Of a DNA stretch of 28,067 nt, positions 15,984-23,863 are shown one piece after another (position 1 is the stretch's first letter; the number at the start of each line of letters is the position of its first letter). The DNA comes from a virus. The translations under genes and the position numbers were made by a program. The notes beneath the pieces are model-generated. The model was not told the DNA's origin. It saw only the letters and a program-made list of their open reading frames with translations, and did no database searches. The DNA lies in IMG/VR virus record IMGVR_UViG_3300010354_000474, positions 1 to 28,067 of that record. One strand, written 5' to 3'.

Positions 15984-16226
15984 TTAATTTTTTATCTGTT
16001 TTTTTAATTTTTTATTAATTTTCACGATAGTTTTTTCATAATTACTATCGTATTCTTTTTTTGTCACTAATTTTCCATTCCATAATTTTATATAATGGAT
16101 AGTATCGGGTTTATTAGTAAACCTAATTACTTTTGTTCTATTGACAACATGACCATTAACAATTTCAACTCGTGTTGTTTTACAAGAAATAAAAAAAAAA
16201 ATAAACAAAAAGATTAGATATTTCAT
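15984..16226 (-). CDS. Small predicted lipoprotein, 80 aa
   Basis: Starting at the ATG at 16226, the protein begins MKYLIFLFIFFFISCKTTR: a lysine, a hydrophobic stretch and the lipobox FISC, a typical type II signal. The mature part is about 66 residues, basic, with NGHVVNRTKVIRFTNKPDTIHYIKLWNG and a Lys-rich helical C-terminus. It lacks the acidic residues after Cys that mark surface export in Bacteroidetes, so it would face the periplasm. An upstream in-frame ATG at 16244 would add six residues and spoil the signal. It converges with the gene ending at 15979. It could be a superinfection-exclusion lipoprotein or an outer-membrane spanin-like subunit; nothing in the sequence decides. Confidence 0.7.
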   Translation of the reverse strand: MKYLIFLFIFFFISCKTTRVEIVNGHVVNRTKVIRFTNKPDTIHYIKLWNGKLVTKKEYDSNYEKTIVKINKKLKKQIKN

Positions 16227-16300
16227 GTTTTTTATTTCTAACAAAGATATAAATTTATTTTTAATTACGGTTAAAAATAAATTATTTTTTTTTTACCTAT

Positions 16301-16540
16301 TTATTTTGATTCTGGTGAATCGTATCCCATTTGTTGTGTGTTGAGTTGTCTTAAACATTTTGAAACAACCTCGGACTCCGCAAGACTAAAAACGCCCATC
16401 TTATAAGAATATTCTAAAGCTTTGGTAATCATAAACAAAGATTGTGGGTTTGACAGTGAATTTATAAGATTTGAAAAATCTTCAGGGTCATAATAAGGAA
16501 TCGATTCAAATAAGATTCCGATTGGTTTTTTTTCTTCCAT
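16301..16540 (-). CDS. Unknown small protein, 79 aa
   Basis: The protein begins MEEKKPIGILFESIPYYDPE and continues with a helical segment (FMITKALEYSYKMGVFSLAE) and an S/Q-rich end. There is no signal peptide or Cys cluster. It lies divergent from the gene at 16580 and reads towards the lipoprotein gene, 74 bases away, so the two may form a small early or host-interaction unit inside the late block. I do not recognise a family. Confidence 0.6.
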   Translation of the reverse strand: MEEKKPIGILFESIPYYDPEDFSNLINSLSNPQSLFMITKALEYSYKMGVFSLAESEVVSKCLRQLNTQQMGYDSPESK

Positions 16541-16555
16541 AATTATATTTGTAAA

Positions 16556-16563
16556 TATTTATT
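16556..16563 (+). promoter_or_regulatory. Candidate late promoter element TATTTATT
   Basis: AAATATTTATT lies in the 39-base gap between divergent genes, 16 bases before the ATG at 16580. Confidence 0.4.
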
Positions 16564-16579
16564 AATAGATTATAAGTAT

Positions 16580-17266
16580 ATGAAAAAAAATATAATAAAA
16601 GAAGCGACTGGTGCCGCAAATGCGGGGAATTATAAAGTTCCTATTGTACTTGCACCTGAAGTTTGGGATAAAGGAGAACTACATCCATTTACAGAACCAG
16701 TATACTCTTATACTAATGCAGAACTCGCTTATGAAGAAGCGGATGGTGATTTCAAACAATCTCCACAGAAAAGAGCACAAATAGAAAGAAAAACAAAAAA
16801 ATTATCAAAGAAAAATGAATATCTTAAAAAATTCTATACAGGACAAAATGATGAAGAAGGTTCTGCAATAAACCCAACTAAAAATGGTGAACCATTGAAA
16901 GAAGAATTATTAAAAGAAGATTTGGCCGTGTGGTTTGGAACAAAAAAGAAACCTAAAGGAAGTAAACAACCCAAAGGTCCATGGGTTAATATTTGTAGAA
17001 AAGATAAAGACGGTAAACATCCACCATGTGGAAGACCTGAAGCCGATAGTAAAGGATACCCAAAATGTAGAGCGGCTGGTGTTGCAGGTAAAATGTCAGA
17101 CTCACAAAAAAAGGCCGCTTGTGCTCAGAAACGAAAAGCCGAAAAAAGTGAACCTAAATCAGGAACTGGTAATAAACCTACTATGACATCTTACAAACCT
17201 AGAAAAGAATCTGTAAGAGAATCCATACTTAAAATACTCAGAGAAAAGTTAAATAAAGTTAATTAA
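16580..17266 (+). CDS. DUF5872-like basic protein, 228 aa
   Basis: Residues about 113-195 (LAVWFGTKKKPKGSKQPKGP, then WVNICRK, HPPCGRPEADSKGYPKCRAA and KKAACAQKRKAEKS) match the DUF5872 pattern as I remember it: a basic domain with four Cys, common in marine phages and large viruses. Residues 1-10 read MKKNIIKEAT; IKE followed by Ala is a good prohead-protease site, similar to the leaders of T4 internal proteins. Residues 15-110 are mixed charge with a Lys-rich helix. The C-terminus (ESVRESILKILREKLNKVN) is an amphipathic helix. High basicity would suit an internal, DNA-associated head protein, but this is inference. The stop shares four bases (TTAA) with the convergent gene. Confidence 0.75.
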   Translation: MKKNIIKEATGAANAGNYKVPIVLAPEVWDKGELHPFTEPVYSYTNAELAYEEADGDFKQSPQKRAQIERKTKKLSKKNEYLKKFYTGQNDEEGSAINPTKNGEPLKEELLKEDLAVWFGTKKKPKGSKQPKGPWVNICRKDKDGKHPPCGRPEADSKGYPKCRAAGVAGKMSDSQKKAACAQKRKAEKSEPKSGTGNKPTMTSYKPRKESVRESILKILREKLNKVN

Positions 17267-17742
17267 CAATACGGAGCAGAACATCTTTTCTTTCCGTCCA
17301 ACCCTGGCATTTTACCTTTACAAACTTGAACTGCGTATCCATTCGCATATGCTGATGGATATACTTTGAATTTAGATTTTGCCGCTGATTTTCCCCTAGC
17401 ACATAATTTAGTTCCAGTTTTTTTTCTACCTTCCATCATAGTCATTTCATCCTCGTCTTCATAATCCATTTCGTAACCTTCCTCATTTGTTTGATTCATT
17501 AAAAAATCAAAAACTTGGTCTAAGTTATTTTTTGCTTCGGCAATATGGTCTTGAGCCCAATCATGACCATCGGTCAAAATCTCTTCAATTTCTTTGTGAT
17601 TCAAATCCAAAAGAATTTCACATTGTCTTTTCATTTGTTCCAAATTACTGAAAAACATATATCTTTCAGATTCTTGTTCTTCAAGAACTTTTTTAACTAT
17701 TTTAGTTATATCGGATTCACTTAATTTAATTGTTCTTTTCAT
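17263..17742 (-). CDS. Leader-bearing small protein with Cys-rich KVYPSAYAN domain, 159 aa
   Basis: Residues 1-25 form the leader MKRTIKLSESDITKIVKKVL followed by EEQES, nearly identical to that of the next gene upstream. Residues about 28-95 are acidic helix. Residues about 105-159 hold a basic module with four Cys: TKLCARGKSAAKSKFKVYPS, AYANGYAVQVCKGK and KKRCSAPYC. I recall this KV(Y/W)PSAYA module from many T4-like marine phage proteins, often alongside the DUF5872-type domain found in the convergent neighbour. The LEE in the leader fits (I/L)-x-E cleavage, so the product may be packaged and processed. The function is unknown; zinc or nucleic-acid binding is possible. Confidence 0.75.
   Translation of the reverse strand: MKRTIKLSESDITKIVKKVLEEQESERYMFFSNLEQMKRQCEILLDLNHKEIEEILTDGHDWAQDHIAEAKNNLDQVFDFLMNQTNEEGYEMDYEDEDEMTMMEGRKKTGTKLCARGKSAAKSKFKVYPSAYANGYAVQVCKGKMPGLDGKKRCSAPYC
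17669..17742 (-). repeat. 74-base leader repeat, copy 1
   Basis: This region matches 18073-18146 at 73 of 74 bases by direct alignment. It covers the first 25 codons of its gene exactly from the ATG. Sequences after the repeat are unrelated. Confidence 0.92.
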
Positions 17743-17744
17743 AA

Positions 17745-18146
17745 TTAATTCCAGCTGTCTAAATTTAATGTTTTTATCTGATTTAAAATTTGGTCATTTA
17801 TAGATGAATATCTATTAAAATGATATAATGAATTATCGATTAGAGTTAGTAGTGCATTTTTTCTTTCTTGAGGCATATTTAATCCACTTACTTTATTTTT
17901 TAATTGTGTAAGTTCGGACATTACTTGTTGATTAGGTTCATCCAACTTTTTTAATTTTCTTATTAAAGTTTGTAGTTTACTCATGTTTTGGAAATAATCC
18001 ATTCCATATCCTCGCTTAATTCCTTTAACGCCACGATAAAAATCTTTTACATTATCAATAATCCCTTCATTTGATTCTTGTTCTTCAAGAACTTTTTTAA
18101 CTATTTTAGTTATATCGGATTCACTTAATTTAATTGTTTTTTTCAT
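17745..18146 (-). CDS. Leader-bearing small helical protein, 133 aa
   Basis: Residues 1-25 are the same leader as in the gene that follows it (MKKTIKLSESDITKIVKKVL then EEQES). The rest is unrelated to that neighbour: a Gly/Lys segment (VKDFYRGVKGIKRGYGMDYF) and then helical Leu/Lys/Asn-rich sequence ending in LNLDSWN. There is no Cys and no membrane segment. It follows the 500-aa structural gene by one base and precedes the 159-aa gene by two bases, so all three are likely one transcript. The LEE site after the helix suggests removal by the prohead protease if the protein enters the head. Confidence 0.7.
   Translation of the reverse strand: MKKTIKLSESDITKIVKKVLEEQESNEGIIDNVKDFYRGVKGIKRGYGMDYFQNMSKLQTLIRKLKKLDEPNQQVMSELTQLKNKVSGLNMPQERKNALLTLIDNSLYHFNRYSSINDQILNQIKTLNLDSWN
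18073..18146 (-). repeat. 74-base leader repeat, copy 2
   Basis: Second copy of the repeat at 17669-17742; the single mismatch changes Arg3 to Lys3 in the leader. Confidence 0.92.
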
Positions 18147-18147
18147 A

Positions 18148-19650
18148 TTACTTATGATTTACGATCTGAAATGTTAATTGTCTTTTATAAGTATCTTTTT
18201 CTCCGGAAGTATTCACTTTTATATCAACATAATATTGATTTGGGATTTTATCTCTCATATCAAATATAAAATAATACTCATTTGGAGTTCGATTTATTTG
18301 AGTCCAATCTTGGACTTGTACTTCGGTTGTTCCTTCTTTAACATAAACTCTGTAATACGCAACAACATCGTGTAACATATTTTGAGCGGTATAAGCCCTT
18401 TTAATTGTAACACCAACTTTTCGAATATCAGTATTTAATATTTTTTCATTTTGTTTTATACCGTATATGTCAAATCCAAATTTCATTGGTTCTTTAGATA
18501 GAGTTCCGATTTGAATTCCAGCGGTATAATTTTGTAAGATAAATTGATTTGTAACATTAGGTATTGATTGCCCATTTATTTCTAATCCTGTCCAAACATC
18601 ATAAAAAATACATGGAGTTGGATAATTGGTAAATTCATCAGGAATCGTTACCTCATATACACCTTTTGTCCTTAAACACGTAGTTAATCCAACCAAACTA
18701 GGTATTAGTTCACCATTGGCATCCTCAATGTTCACGGTAGGTAAAGAATCTAAATTCACAAAATCACCATTTTGGTAAACATACAAATATAATTTGTTTG
18801 TCTGATTTTTCAGAAAAATATTTCTATCATCATGAATTAGGTCATCAAAATTAGTTAAAAGGTATGGTTGATAAAATGTTTGAGTATATTTTGAGAAAAA
18901 GGCAACACTATAACTTTCTGTAAGTCCGGTGATGTTTTCTACTTCAGGAACATATGCTAATCCCCAACCTGTGACACCTGTTATTGTTCCGTTGAGTATT
19001 CCATTTATTTCATTGGTCATATCCATTTCGAGGTTTTCGTTTCCGAGTTCGAAATGTTGTGTTGCGATGATGGTAAGACCTGAGTAATTTACTAAACCTT
19101 CATTTTTATTATTGTAAATTCCTTCTTCTGACCAATTTGTTATTGTCGTTGATTTATACCAATTTGATGGTCTATCTGAGAAGGCTCGACTATCTACATA
19201 TGTTAGGGGTGATTGACCACCTACCGCACTATTTTTTGTGAGGTTGAAATCGTTAAAATCAAATCCTACACCTTCATCCCAATTTTGTGGATTTCCTGTA
19301 TCTCCTGAGGTATTTGGGATTCTAAATAGAATAAGGTCGAATGATGTTGCTCTTCTCCTTGAGTTGGTCATGAATGTATTCAGGAGTTCATTGTCGAATG
19401 ATGATGTATTGACCATTTTAAGGGTGTGTGTCATATCTGTTGTACATCCTGTGGATATAAACCCTGACTCTATATTTTCAATAAGTAATGATAGGTCTAT
19501 ATTGAAAATATATCTTGTATAACCATAGTTTGGTATGATATAATCTGATGAACCAAAATTCAATTCAAGTACGGGATTTCTCGCCGTATTGGTATATGAA
19601 TTGGAAATAATCGTATTGTTCTTACTTACAAAAGATTGATAAATTGACAT
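18148..19650 (-). CDS. Probable virion structural protein, 500 aa
   Basis: The protein starts MSIYQSFVSKNNTIISNSYT and is beta-rich throughout, with high Asn, Thr, Tyr and few charged clusters, as in phage head-decoration, neck or tail-fibre proteins. Motif-like segments include NPVLELNFGSSDY near residue 25, WGLAYVPEVENITGLTESYS followed by VAFFSKYTQTFYQPYLL (about 228-265), and a C-terminal domain (about 370-500) with KVGVTIKRAYTAQNMLHDVV. I recognise no family with confidence. A candidate late promoter lies 12 bases upstream. Codon use and AT content match the neighbours, so there is no sign of recent transfer. It heads a short unit with the two leader-bearing small genes. Confidence 0.75.
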   Translation of the reverse strand: MSIYQSFVSKNNTIISNSYTNTARNPVLELNFGSSDYIIPNYGYTRYIFNIDLSLLIENIESGFISTGCTTDMTHTLKMVNTSSFDNELLNTFMTNSRRRATSFDLILFRIPNTSGDTGNPQNWDEGVGFDFNDFNLTKNSAVGGQSPLTYVDSRAFSDRPSNWYKSTTITNWSEEGIYNNKNEGLVNYSGLTIIATQHFELGNENLEMDMTNEINGILNGTITGVTGWGLAYVPEVENITGLTESYSVAFFSKYTQTFYQPYLLTNFDDLIHDDRNIFLKNQTNKLYLYVYQNGDFVNLDSLPTVNIEDANGELIPSLVGLTTCLRTKGVYEVTIPDEFTNYPTPCIFYDVWTGLEINGQSIPNVTNQFILQNYTAGIQIGTLSKEPMKFGFDIYGIKQNEKILNTDIRKVGVTIKRAYTAQNMLHDVVAYYRVYVKEGTTEVQVQDWTQINRTPNEYYFIFDMRDKIPNQYYVDIKVNTSGEKDTYKRQLTFQIVNHK

Positions 19651-19662
19651 TTATTTTTTATT

Positions 19663-19670
19663 TATAAATA
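19663..19670 (-). promoter_or_regulatory. Candidate late promoter element TATTTATA (minus strand)
   Basis: On the - strand GATATTTATAAATA lies 12 bases before the ATG at 19650, in the 20-base gap to the previous gene. The overlapping TATAAATA ends 8 bases before that ATG. Confidence 0.45.
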
Positions 19671-21182
19671 TCAATTAATTCGAATATGTTGGTTAAGAAC
19701 TTTATTTGTTGCGTTTTGCATTTCCGTCAAGATATTTTGTACTTGAGTTCCATCTTTTGATATTGTCACTGGAGCATAGCCAGGAAATGGATGTGTATGA
19801 GTCACAAGAAATCTAACTATTAGGTTAAGTAACTCCAATAGTTCCTCTCCCCTAACCATACTTGATGTATTTGGAATTATCTCTCTTCCGAATTTTTCTG
19901 CAGATATACCATATAAAGTGTCATCGAAGTTTATTTTCTTCTTTCCCGGTATGGAGGATAAATGAGATAATAAGAATAGTTTGTCCGAACCTAGCGCACC
20001 ATATGTTCCAGTATTATCAATTCTCTTCTCTCTTTCTAATATTCTCTTTTTAAGATCCACAGGAGAACCAACATTGTCTTTGGATATGATTAATCCATAT
20101 CCTCCTTCTAATGCGGGGTATAGTTTAATACCTTTGTATATATCACCAAAATGTTTTGCGGCTACTCCTGAACCAGAATTATCATTTAATAATTGGTAAT
20201 TAAGTGGAGATGGTCTATAAAATATTGGAAATTTTTCTCCCTGATCTGAAAATAAAGGTTCTCCTGTCTGAGACTTATCACTTTGATTACAATTCTGTAT
20301 GAATTTATTTATAAATGTAATTACCTCAGATTTAGTTAATTGTGTAAATCTTTCACGATAGAATAGATATTTAAGATTTTCTGGAATATCACTATTGACC
20401 GTCAGATTTTTAGAGTTAGTAGTAAGATTTGGTTTTAATTGATATAAATAAATCGCACCTCCAAATTTATCTACCTCATTCTCAGGATTTGATATATAAT
20501 ATTCAATCAAATATTTAACTTGTAAAATTACAGGTACTGATTCAAAATAAGAGCTTGATGGTAGTTTTTGTATCGTACTAGGAAATCTGGATAATTGTAA
20601 AAACCCACGGAAGTTATTTACTGTTGGAATACTATTTGCCCTTAACCTTTCTTCTGCATATTTTCCAGCGCGGATTAATACTTCATCCTCTTTAACTATT
20701 ACATCCGCACTACCTCTACCCAATAAAGCATTGTCCCCTGGTTGAGGGAATACTCCAAAATATTTTTTATCTATAGAACCATCCTTTTTCTTAATGTATG
20801 GTGGTAGGTTAAACCTTATACCTGTTCCCATAAATTTATCACCACCCGCCCAATATTGAAATCCTGATGAGGTTGGTGAATAAAAAGTGCTCTGTATATA
20901 ATATTGATTAACAAACTTGAAGTCAGGGTTACTATACATCACCAAAACCATCTCTTCCACTTTTGGTGTTTGATATATATAGTATGGAAGTAACGGTTGA
21001 AAAACAAATGGGTCTCTGATAGACCAAGGGTCAGTCTCAGGATTCCAAGGTGGGTCTGTGATACTATTTATTATCGCATTGTAGTCGTCAGTAATTCTAC
21101 GACCTCTAATCCTACCCAACATGGCTGGATCTTGGTTGTCCAAAACCTCACATTGATAAAAAAAATTCTGTTGTTTTTCCAT
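19671..21182 (-). CDS. Putative baseplate hub/spike protein with OB-fold, 503 aa
   Basis: The N-terminal 110 residues fit the OB-fold of baseplate hub or spike proteins (T4 gp5 type): FFYQCEVLDNQDPAMLGRIR with GR(V/I)R-like turn, later PLLPYYIYQTPKVEEMVLVMY, i.e. 'P-x2-GE-x-V-x-V-x-Y' in degenerate form. The middle contains long helical and loop regions without a recognisable lysozyme domain. Near residues 460-470 there is THTHPFPGYAP, and the C-terminus is a helix (ILTEMQNATNKVLNQHIRIN). His-x-His-Pro segments are common in phage baseplate and spike proteins. Start and stop overlap neighbours (TAATG with the upstream gene), consistent with a tail or baseplate operon. The OB-fold reading is moderate; the exact T4 equivalent is unclear. 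Confidence 0.55.
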   Translation of the reverse strand: MEKQQNFFYQCEVLDNQDPAMLGRIRGRRITDDYNAIINSITDPPWNPETDPWSIRDPFVFQPLLPYYIYQTPKVEEMVLVMYSNPDFKFVNQYYIQSTFYSPTSSGFQYWAGGDKFMGTGIRFNLPPYIKKKDGSIDKKYFGVFPQPGDNALLGRGSADVIVKEDEVLIRAGKYAEERLRANSIPTVNNFRGFLQLSRFPSTIQKLPSSSYFESVPVILQVKYLIEYYISNPENEVDKFGGAIYLYQLKPNLTTNSKNLTVNSDIPENLKYLFYRERFTQLTKSEVITFINKFIQNCNQSDKSQTGEPLFSDQGEKFPIFYRPSPLNYQLLNDNSGSGVAAKHFGDIYKGIKLYPALEGGYGLIISKDNVGSPVDLKKRILEREKRIDNTGTYGALGSDKLFLLSHLSSIPGKKKINFDDTLYGISAEKFGREIIPNTSSMVRGEELLELLNLIVRFLVTHTHPFPGYAPVTISKDGTQVQNILTEMQNATNKVLNQHIRIN

Positions 21183-21388
21183 TATTTGACCCTACTTTCG
21201 TGTTCCTTCAATATATTATTATACATTAATTCGATATTATCTAAATAGTAAGTCATTTTTATTAGATGGTCTTTTGTATCATCGAATTCTTGTGACAAAA
21301 AATCTAACATCTCTACCAACTTAGCATTTGGTAGATTTTGTAATTCTGTTTGATTTTTTGTAATTTCTTCTAAAATTTCTTTTTTCAT
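21182..21388 (-). CDS. Unknown small helical protein, 68 aa
   Basis: The preferred start is the ATG at 21388, one base after the upstream gene's TAG, giving MKKEILEEITKNQTELQNLP and a fully helical, acidic product (VEMLDFLSQEFDDTKDHLIK). An in-frame ATG at 21415 would add nine residues and overlap the upstream gene. The stop overlaps the next start as TAATG. Small coiled proteins between baseplate genes are often assembly factors, but I do not recognise this one. Confidence 0.65.
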   Translation of the reverse strand: MKKEILEEITKNQTELQNLPNAKLVEMLDFLSQEFDDTKDHLIKMTYYLDNIELMYNNILKEHESRVK

Positions 21389-21389
21389 A

Positions 21390-23477
21390 CTAGAAAAATT
21401 TTGAGAATATTTCAACTTTACCTAATGGACTAATACCAAATGATTGTACTTTACCATTCTCAGAAATTTCTTTATCAATACCTTTTACAGTTGATGATAA
21501 GAATTGTAACATCAAATTTGGAGAACCATCAGTATTTGGTCCTGTATCAATTCCTAAACTTTGTAAAAATTGAATACTATTTATAGTCGATCTTTCAGGA
21601 GATGTACCAGGTAACAATGGACTGAACAATAATAAAGGTTCGGGTATTCTTGAGGCACTTAATGGCGGTCGCGCTATCAAACTCAAAATACTTTCAATAT
21701 TATCTAATAAACTTTTACATTTATATAAATCTTGAACAAGTTGTGAAATAACAACTGCAAATTGTAACAATCTTGTAATTATGTTATAAATTTTAGTAAC
21801 CTTAGACCTGTTGATATCTTTTACCACTATTTGTATAAGAGCAAAAATATCTCTCTTAAATATTTCAAATAATTCTTTTAAAAAAATATTAGACACTTCT
21901 CGAGTTACTTCGATATTGAACGTTCTAAATTTTTTCATGAAATCTTTAGCATCCGAAACAAGGTTATTAGTTTGGTTTGATAAATTATTTGCCGGATTGG
22001 CAATCTCATTATTCGATGTTATTGCTTGATTATATGTAACAGTAGCCTTTCCTTGAGTAACCGCAAGTAATGTAAAAATTGGCAACAAAGTTTTTGGTGT
22101 TAAAATTGAGAAAACTAAGGCCACAGGAATTTTGGATATAATATTTGAATCTATTGCAGGCGTAACTAAAAAGTCAGGAGGTATCAATTCTTGCCAATTT
22201 GGATTTTGTGAAATACTGTCAGTAATTTTAGACATCTCCTCAACCTTTTCGGCGTCAGAAATACCATCAGACAAATCTCTAAATCTTATCAATTGGTCCG
22301 TTAAATTTTCAAAATCAACAGGTAATTTTACGTTTTGACAATCAACAAATTCCATAACTCCATTTTGGATGTTTGAAATTTCTACATCTATATTTCTTAA
22401 ATCAACTTCATTAAGTTCAAAAAAACTATCATCTACACCATCTAATTCAGCAACTTTTGATATACCACTTACATCTATCTCACTTCTAGAATCATAACAT
22501 AATCCCAAAATTCTTTGAATTATTATCTGAGTTGCGTTATAGTTTAACAATTCCTCTCTACCCCACTTACCGGTCATTGACATTGACCCTGTTAGTATTT
22601 GTATTAATGAGGCAGATATTGATTCCCAACTACTTATTTTTATTGTTTTGTAGTAGTCAGTTATAAATGTACTGACACTATTGTAGATATTACCATTATC
22701 ATCAGTTCTATTTGTTAGAACCACTTGAAAGAAGTTCCCACTAACACCAAACTCATTTTGTGTTGTGTATTTAATATCAAACAACGGATTAAGAGATAAA
22801 CCTTGATAATTTCTACCAATTATCTCACTCATCCATCTTCCCTGATTTGAGTCTGTCATTAATTCGTTCAGTAGTTTGTCTGTGGGAAATGTTAGAAATC
22901 CTCCGTAAGGAATGAATGCTGGATCACCAGAAGGATTATCTTTTTCGTAGTATACTTGTCCAAATTTACTATTTGGGTCGTATTTCAAATTTCCCAAAAT
23001 ATCAATAGACTGTACCGGAATAAATATTGATTGACTTACAGGTAAGGAGTTAAGATTTGGAATTTGACCAAACGCATCAACATTTACACCATCATAAGAT
23101 TGTTCTTCAGAACAACCCAAAACTTTTAAAGTTGCTTTTTGTATTATTTGTTGTAGTTGAGGTTCAATTTTTACTGCAGCTTCTAAAACTTTCTTTTTTA
23201 GAAATTTAACCGTTTCTGTTTGATTTTCTCCACCACCAACTGATTTGATAAGATTTGTCATTTCTGACATCTTATCGTTTACATTTCTTTGAAATCTTTT
23301 CTGTTCCTCAGTTATTTTATTTAACTGAGTGGCAACATCGGAGACTGATTTTTGAAAAGAATTTTGAGTATCTCTACTGGCTTGTTTCTCAGATTTCGAT
23401 AAATCAACGTATGTTTTAATAGATTTTATCTTAGAATCTATATTATTCTTAGATTGATTTACATCAACTGATTGCAT
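21390..23477 (-). CDS. Putative tail/baseplate structural protein, 695 aa
   Basis: Residues 1-75 are a coiled-coil-like helix rich in Lys, Ser and Gln (VDLSKSEKQASRDTQNSFQK). Residues about 110-330 form a mixed domain with GQVYYEKDNPSGDPAFIPYG. Residues about 446-480 are strongly hydrophobic (ISKIPVALVFSILTP and LLPIFTLLAV), the only membrane-like stretch among the large proteins. The C-terminal 150 residues are helical, then Pro-rich (RPPLSASRIPEPLLLFSPLL). I recognise no family. A long tail protein with an internal hydrophobic segment might contact or cross the cell envelope at injection; this is speculation. It is the second gene of a tight - strand unit starting at 23845. Confidence 0.65.
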   Translation of the reverse strand: MQSVDVNQSKNNIDSKIKSIKTYVDLSKSEKQASRDTQNSFQKSVSDVATQLNKITEEQKRFQRNVNDKMSEMTNLIKSVGGGENQTETVKFLKKKVLEAAVKIEPQLQQIIQKATLKVLGCSEEQSYDGVNVDAFGQIPNLNSLPVSQSIFIPVQSIDILGNLKYDPNSKFGQVYYEKDNPSGDPAFIPYGGFLTFPTDKLLNELMTDSNQGRWMSEIIGRNYQGLSLNPLFDIKYTTQNEFGVSGNFFQVVLTNRTDDNGNIYNSVSTFITDYYKTIKISSWESISASLIQILTGSMSMTGKWGREELLNYNATQIIIQRILGLCYDSRSEIDVSGISKVAELDGVDDSFFELNEVDLRNIDVEISNIQNGVMEFVDCQNVKLPVDFENLTDQLIRFRDLSDGISDAEKVEEMSKITDSISQNPNWQELIPPDFLVTPAIDSNIISKIPVALVFSILTPKTLLPIFTLLAVTQGKATVTYNQAITSNNEIANPANNLSNQTNNLVSDAKDFMKKFRTFNIEVTREVSNIFLKELFEIFKRDIFALIQIVVKDINRSKVTKIYNIITRLLQFAVVISQLVQDLYKCKSLLDNIESILSLIARPPLSASRIPEPLLLFSPLLPGTSPERSTINSIQFLQSLGIDTGPNTDGSPNLMLQFLSSTVKGIDKEISENGKVQSFGISPLGKVEIFSKFF

Positions 23478-23479
23478 AT

Positions 23480-23845
23480 TTACTTCATTTTATAAGATGA
23501 TTCACTCTTTTCAATATCTTTAATCATAAGATTTTGAATAACATCATCATCAAGATCGTTGAGTGTAAATGTTTCTTGATTACTATTTGATTTTTCCCAA
23601 ATACCGGATTGTAGTTTAGATAGACTTATTTTTTTCTCAACACAATCGTTTACAATTTTTTGTTGTTTTTCAATAACAGGACCAATTGTTGTCATATCTT
23701 CAGGGTCCTTCAACATTGACAACATTTTATTTTGTATACGAATTGCCGTTTGTCTTTGTTCAACAAGTTCATTATATATCTCTTGCATCAAAGACAATAT
23801 TGATTCTTTGGTAAAATTAATTTCTTTTCTTTGTGGCCTTGGCAT
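23480..23845 (-). CDS. Unknown small protein, 121 aa
   Basis: The protein begins MPRPQRKEINFTKESILSLM and is helical and charged, with an Asp-rich region near the end (TLNDLDDDVIQNLM). It is followed after two bases by the 695-aa gene, and a promoter-like element lies just upstream, so it probably heads the baseplate or tail unit. I see no known domain, Cys cluster or signal peptide. A chaperone or small structural part of the tail is possible from context alone. Confidence 0.65.
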   Translation of the reverse strand: MPRPQRKEINFTKESILSLMQEIYNELVEQRQTAIRIQNKMLSMLKDPEDMTTIGPVIEKQQKIVNDCVEKKISLSKLQSGIWEKSNSNQETFTLNDLDDDVIQNLMIKDIEKSESSYKMK

Positions 23846-23848
23846 ATC

Positions 23849-23856
23849 TATAAATA
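23849..23856 (-). promoter_or_regulatory. Candidate late promoter element TATTTATA (minus strand)
   Basis: On the - strand AATATTTATAGAT ends three bases before the ATG at 23845, in the 18-base gap after the sigma factor gene. If functional, the transcript would be leaderless or nearly so, or translation would begin further inside. Confidence 0.35.
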
Positions 23857-23863
23857 TTTAATA

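Noticed and set aside
15979-15994. AAAAAATTAATTTTTT between convergent genes as a terminator
   Set aside because: It is a palindrome of A/T only with no GC stem, too weak to call in DNA this AT-rich.
17669-18146. The 74-base repeat pair as a CRISPR or attachment site
   Set aside because: There are only two copies, about 400 bases apart, both exactly at coding starts; it is a shared protein leader.
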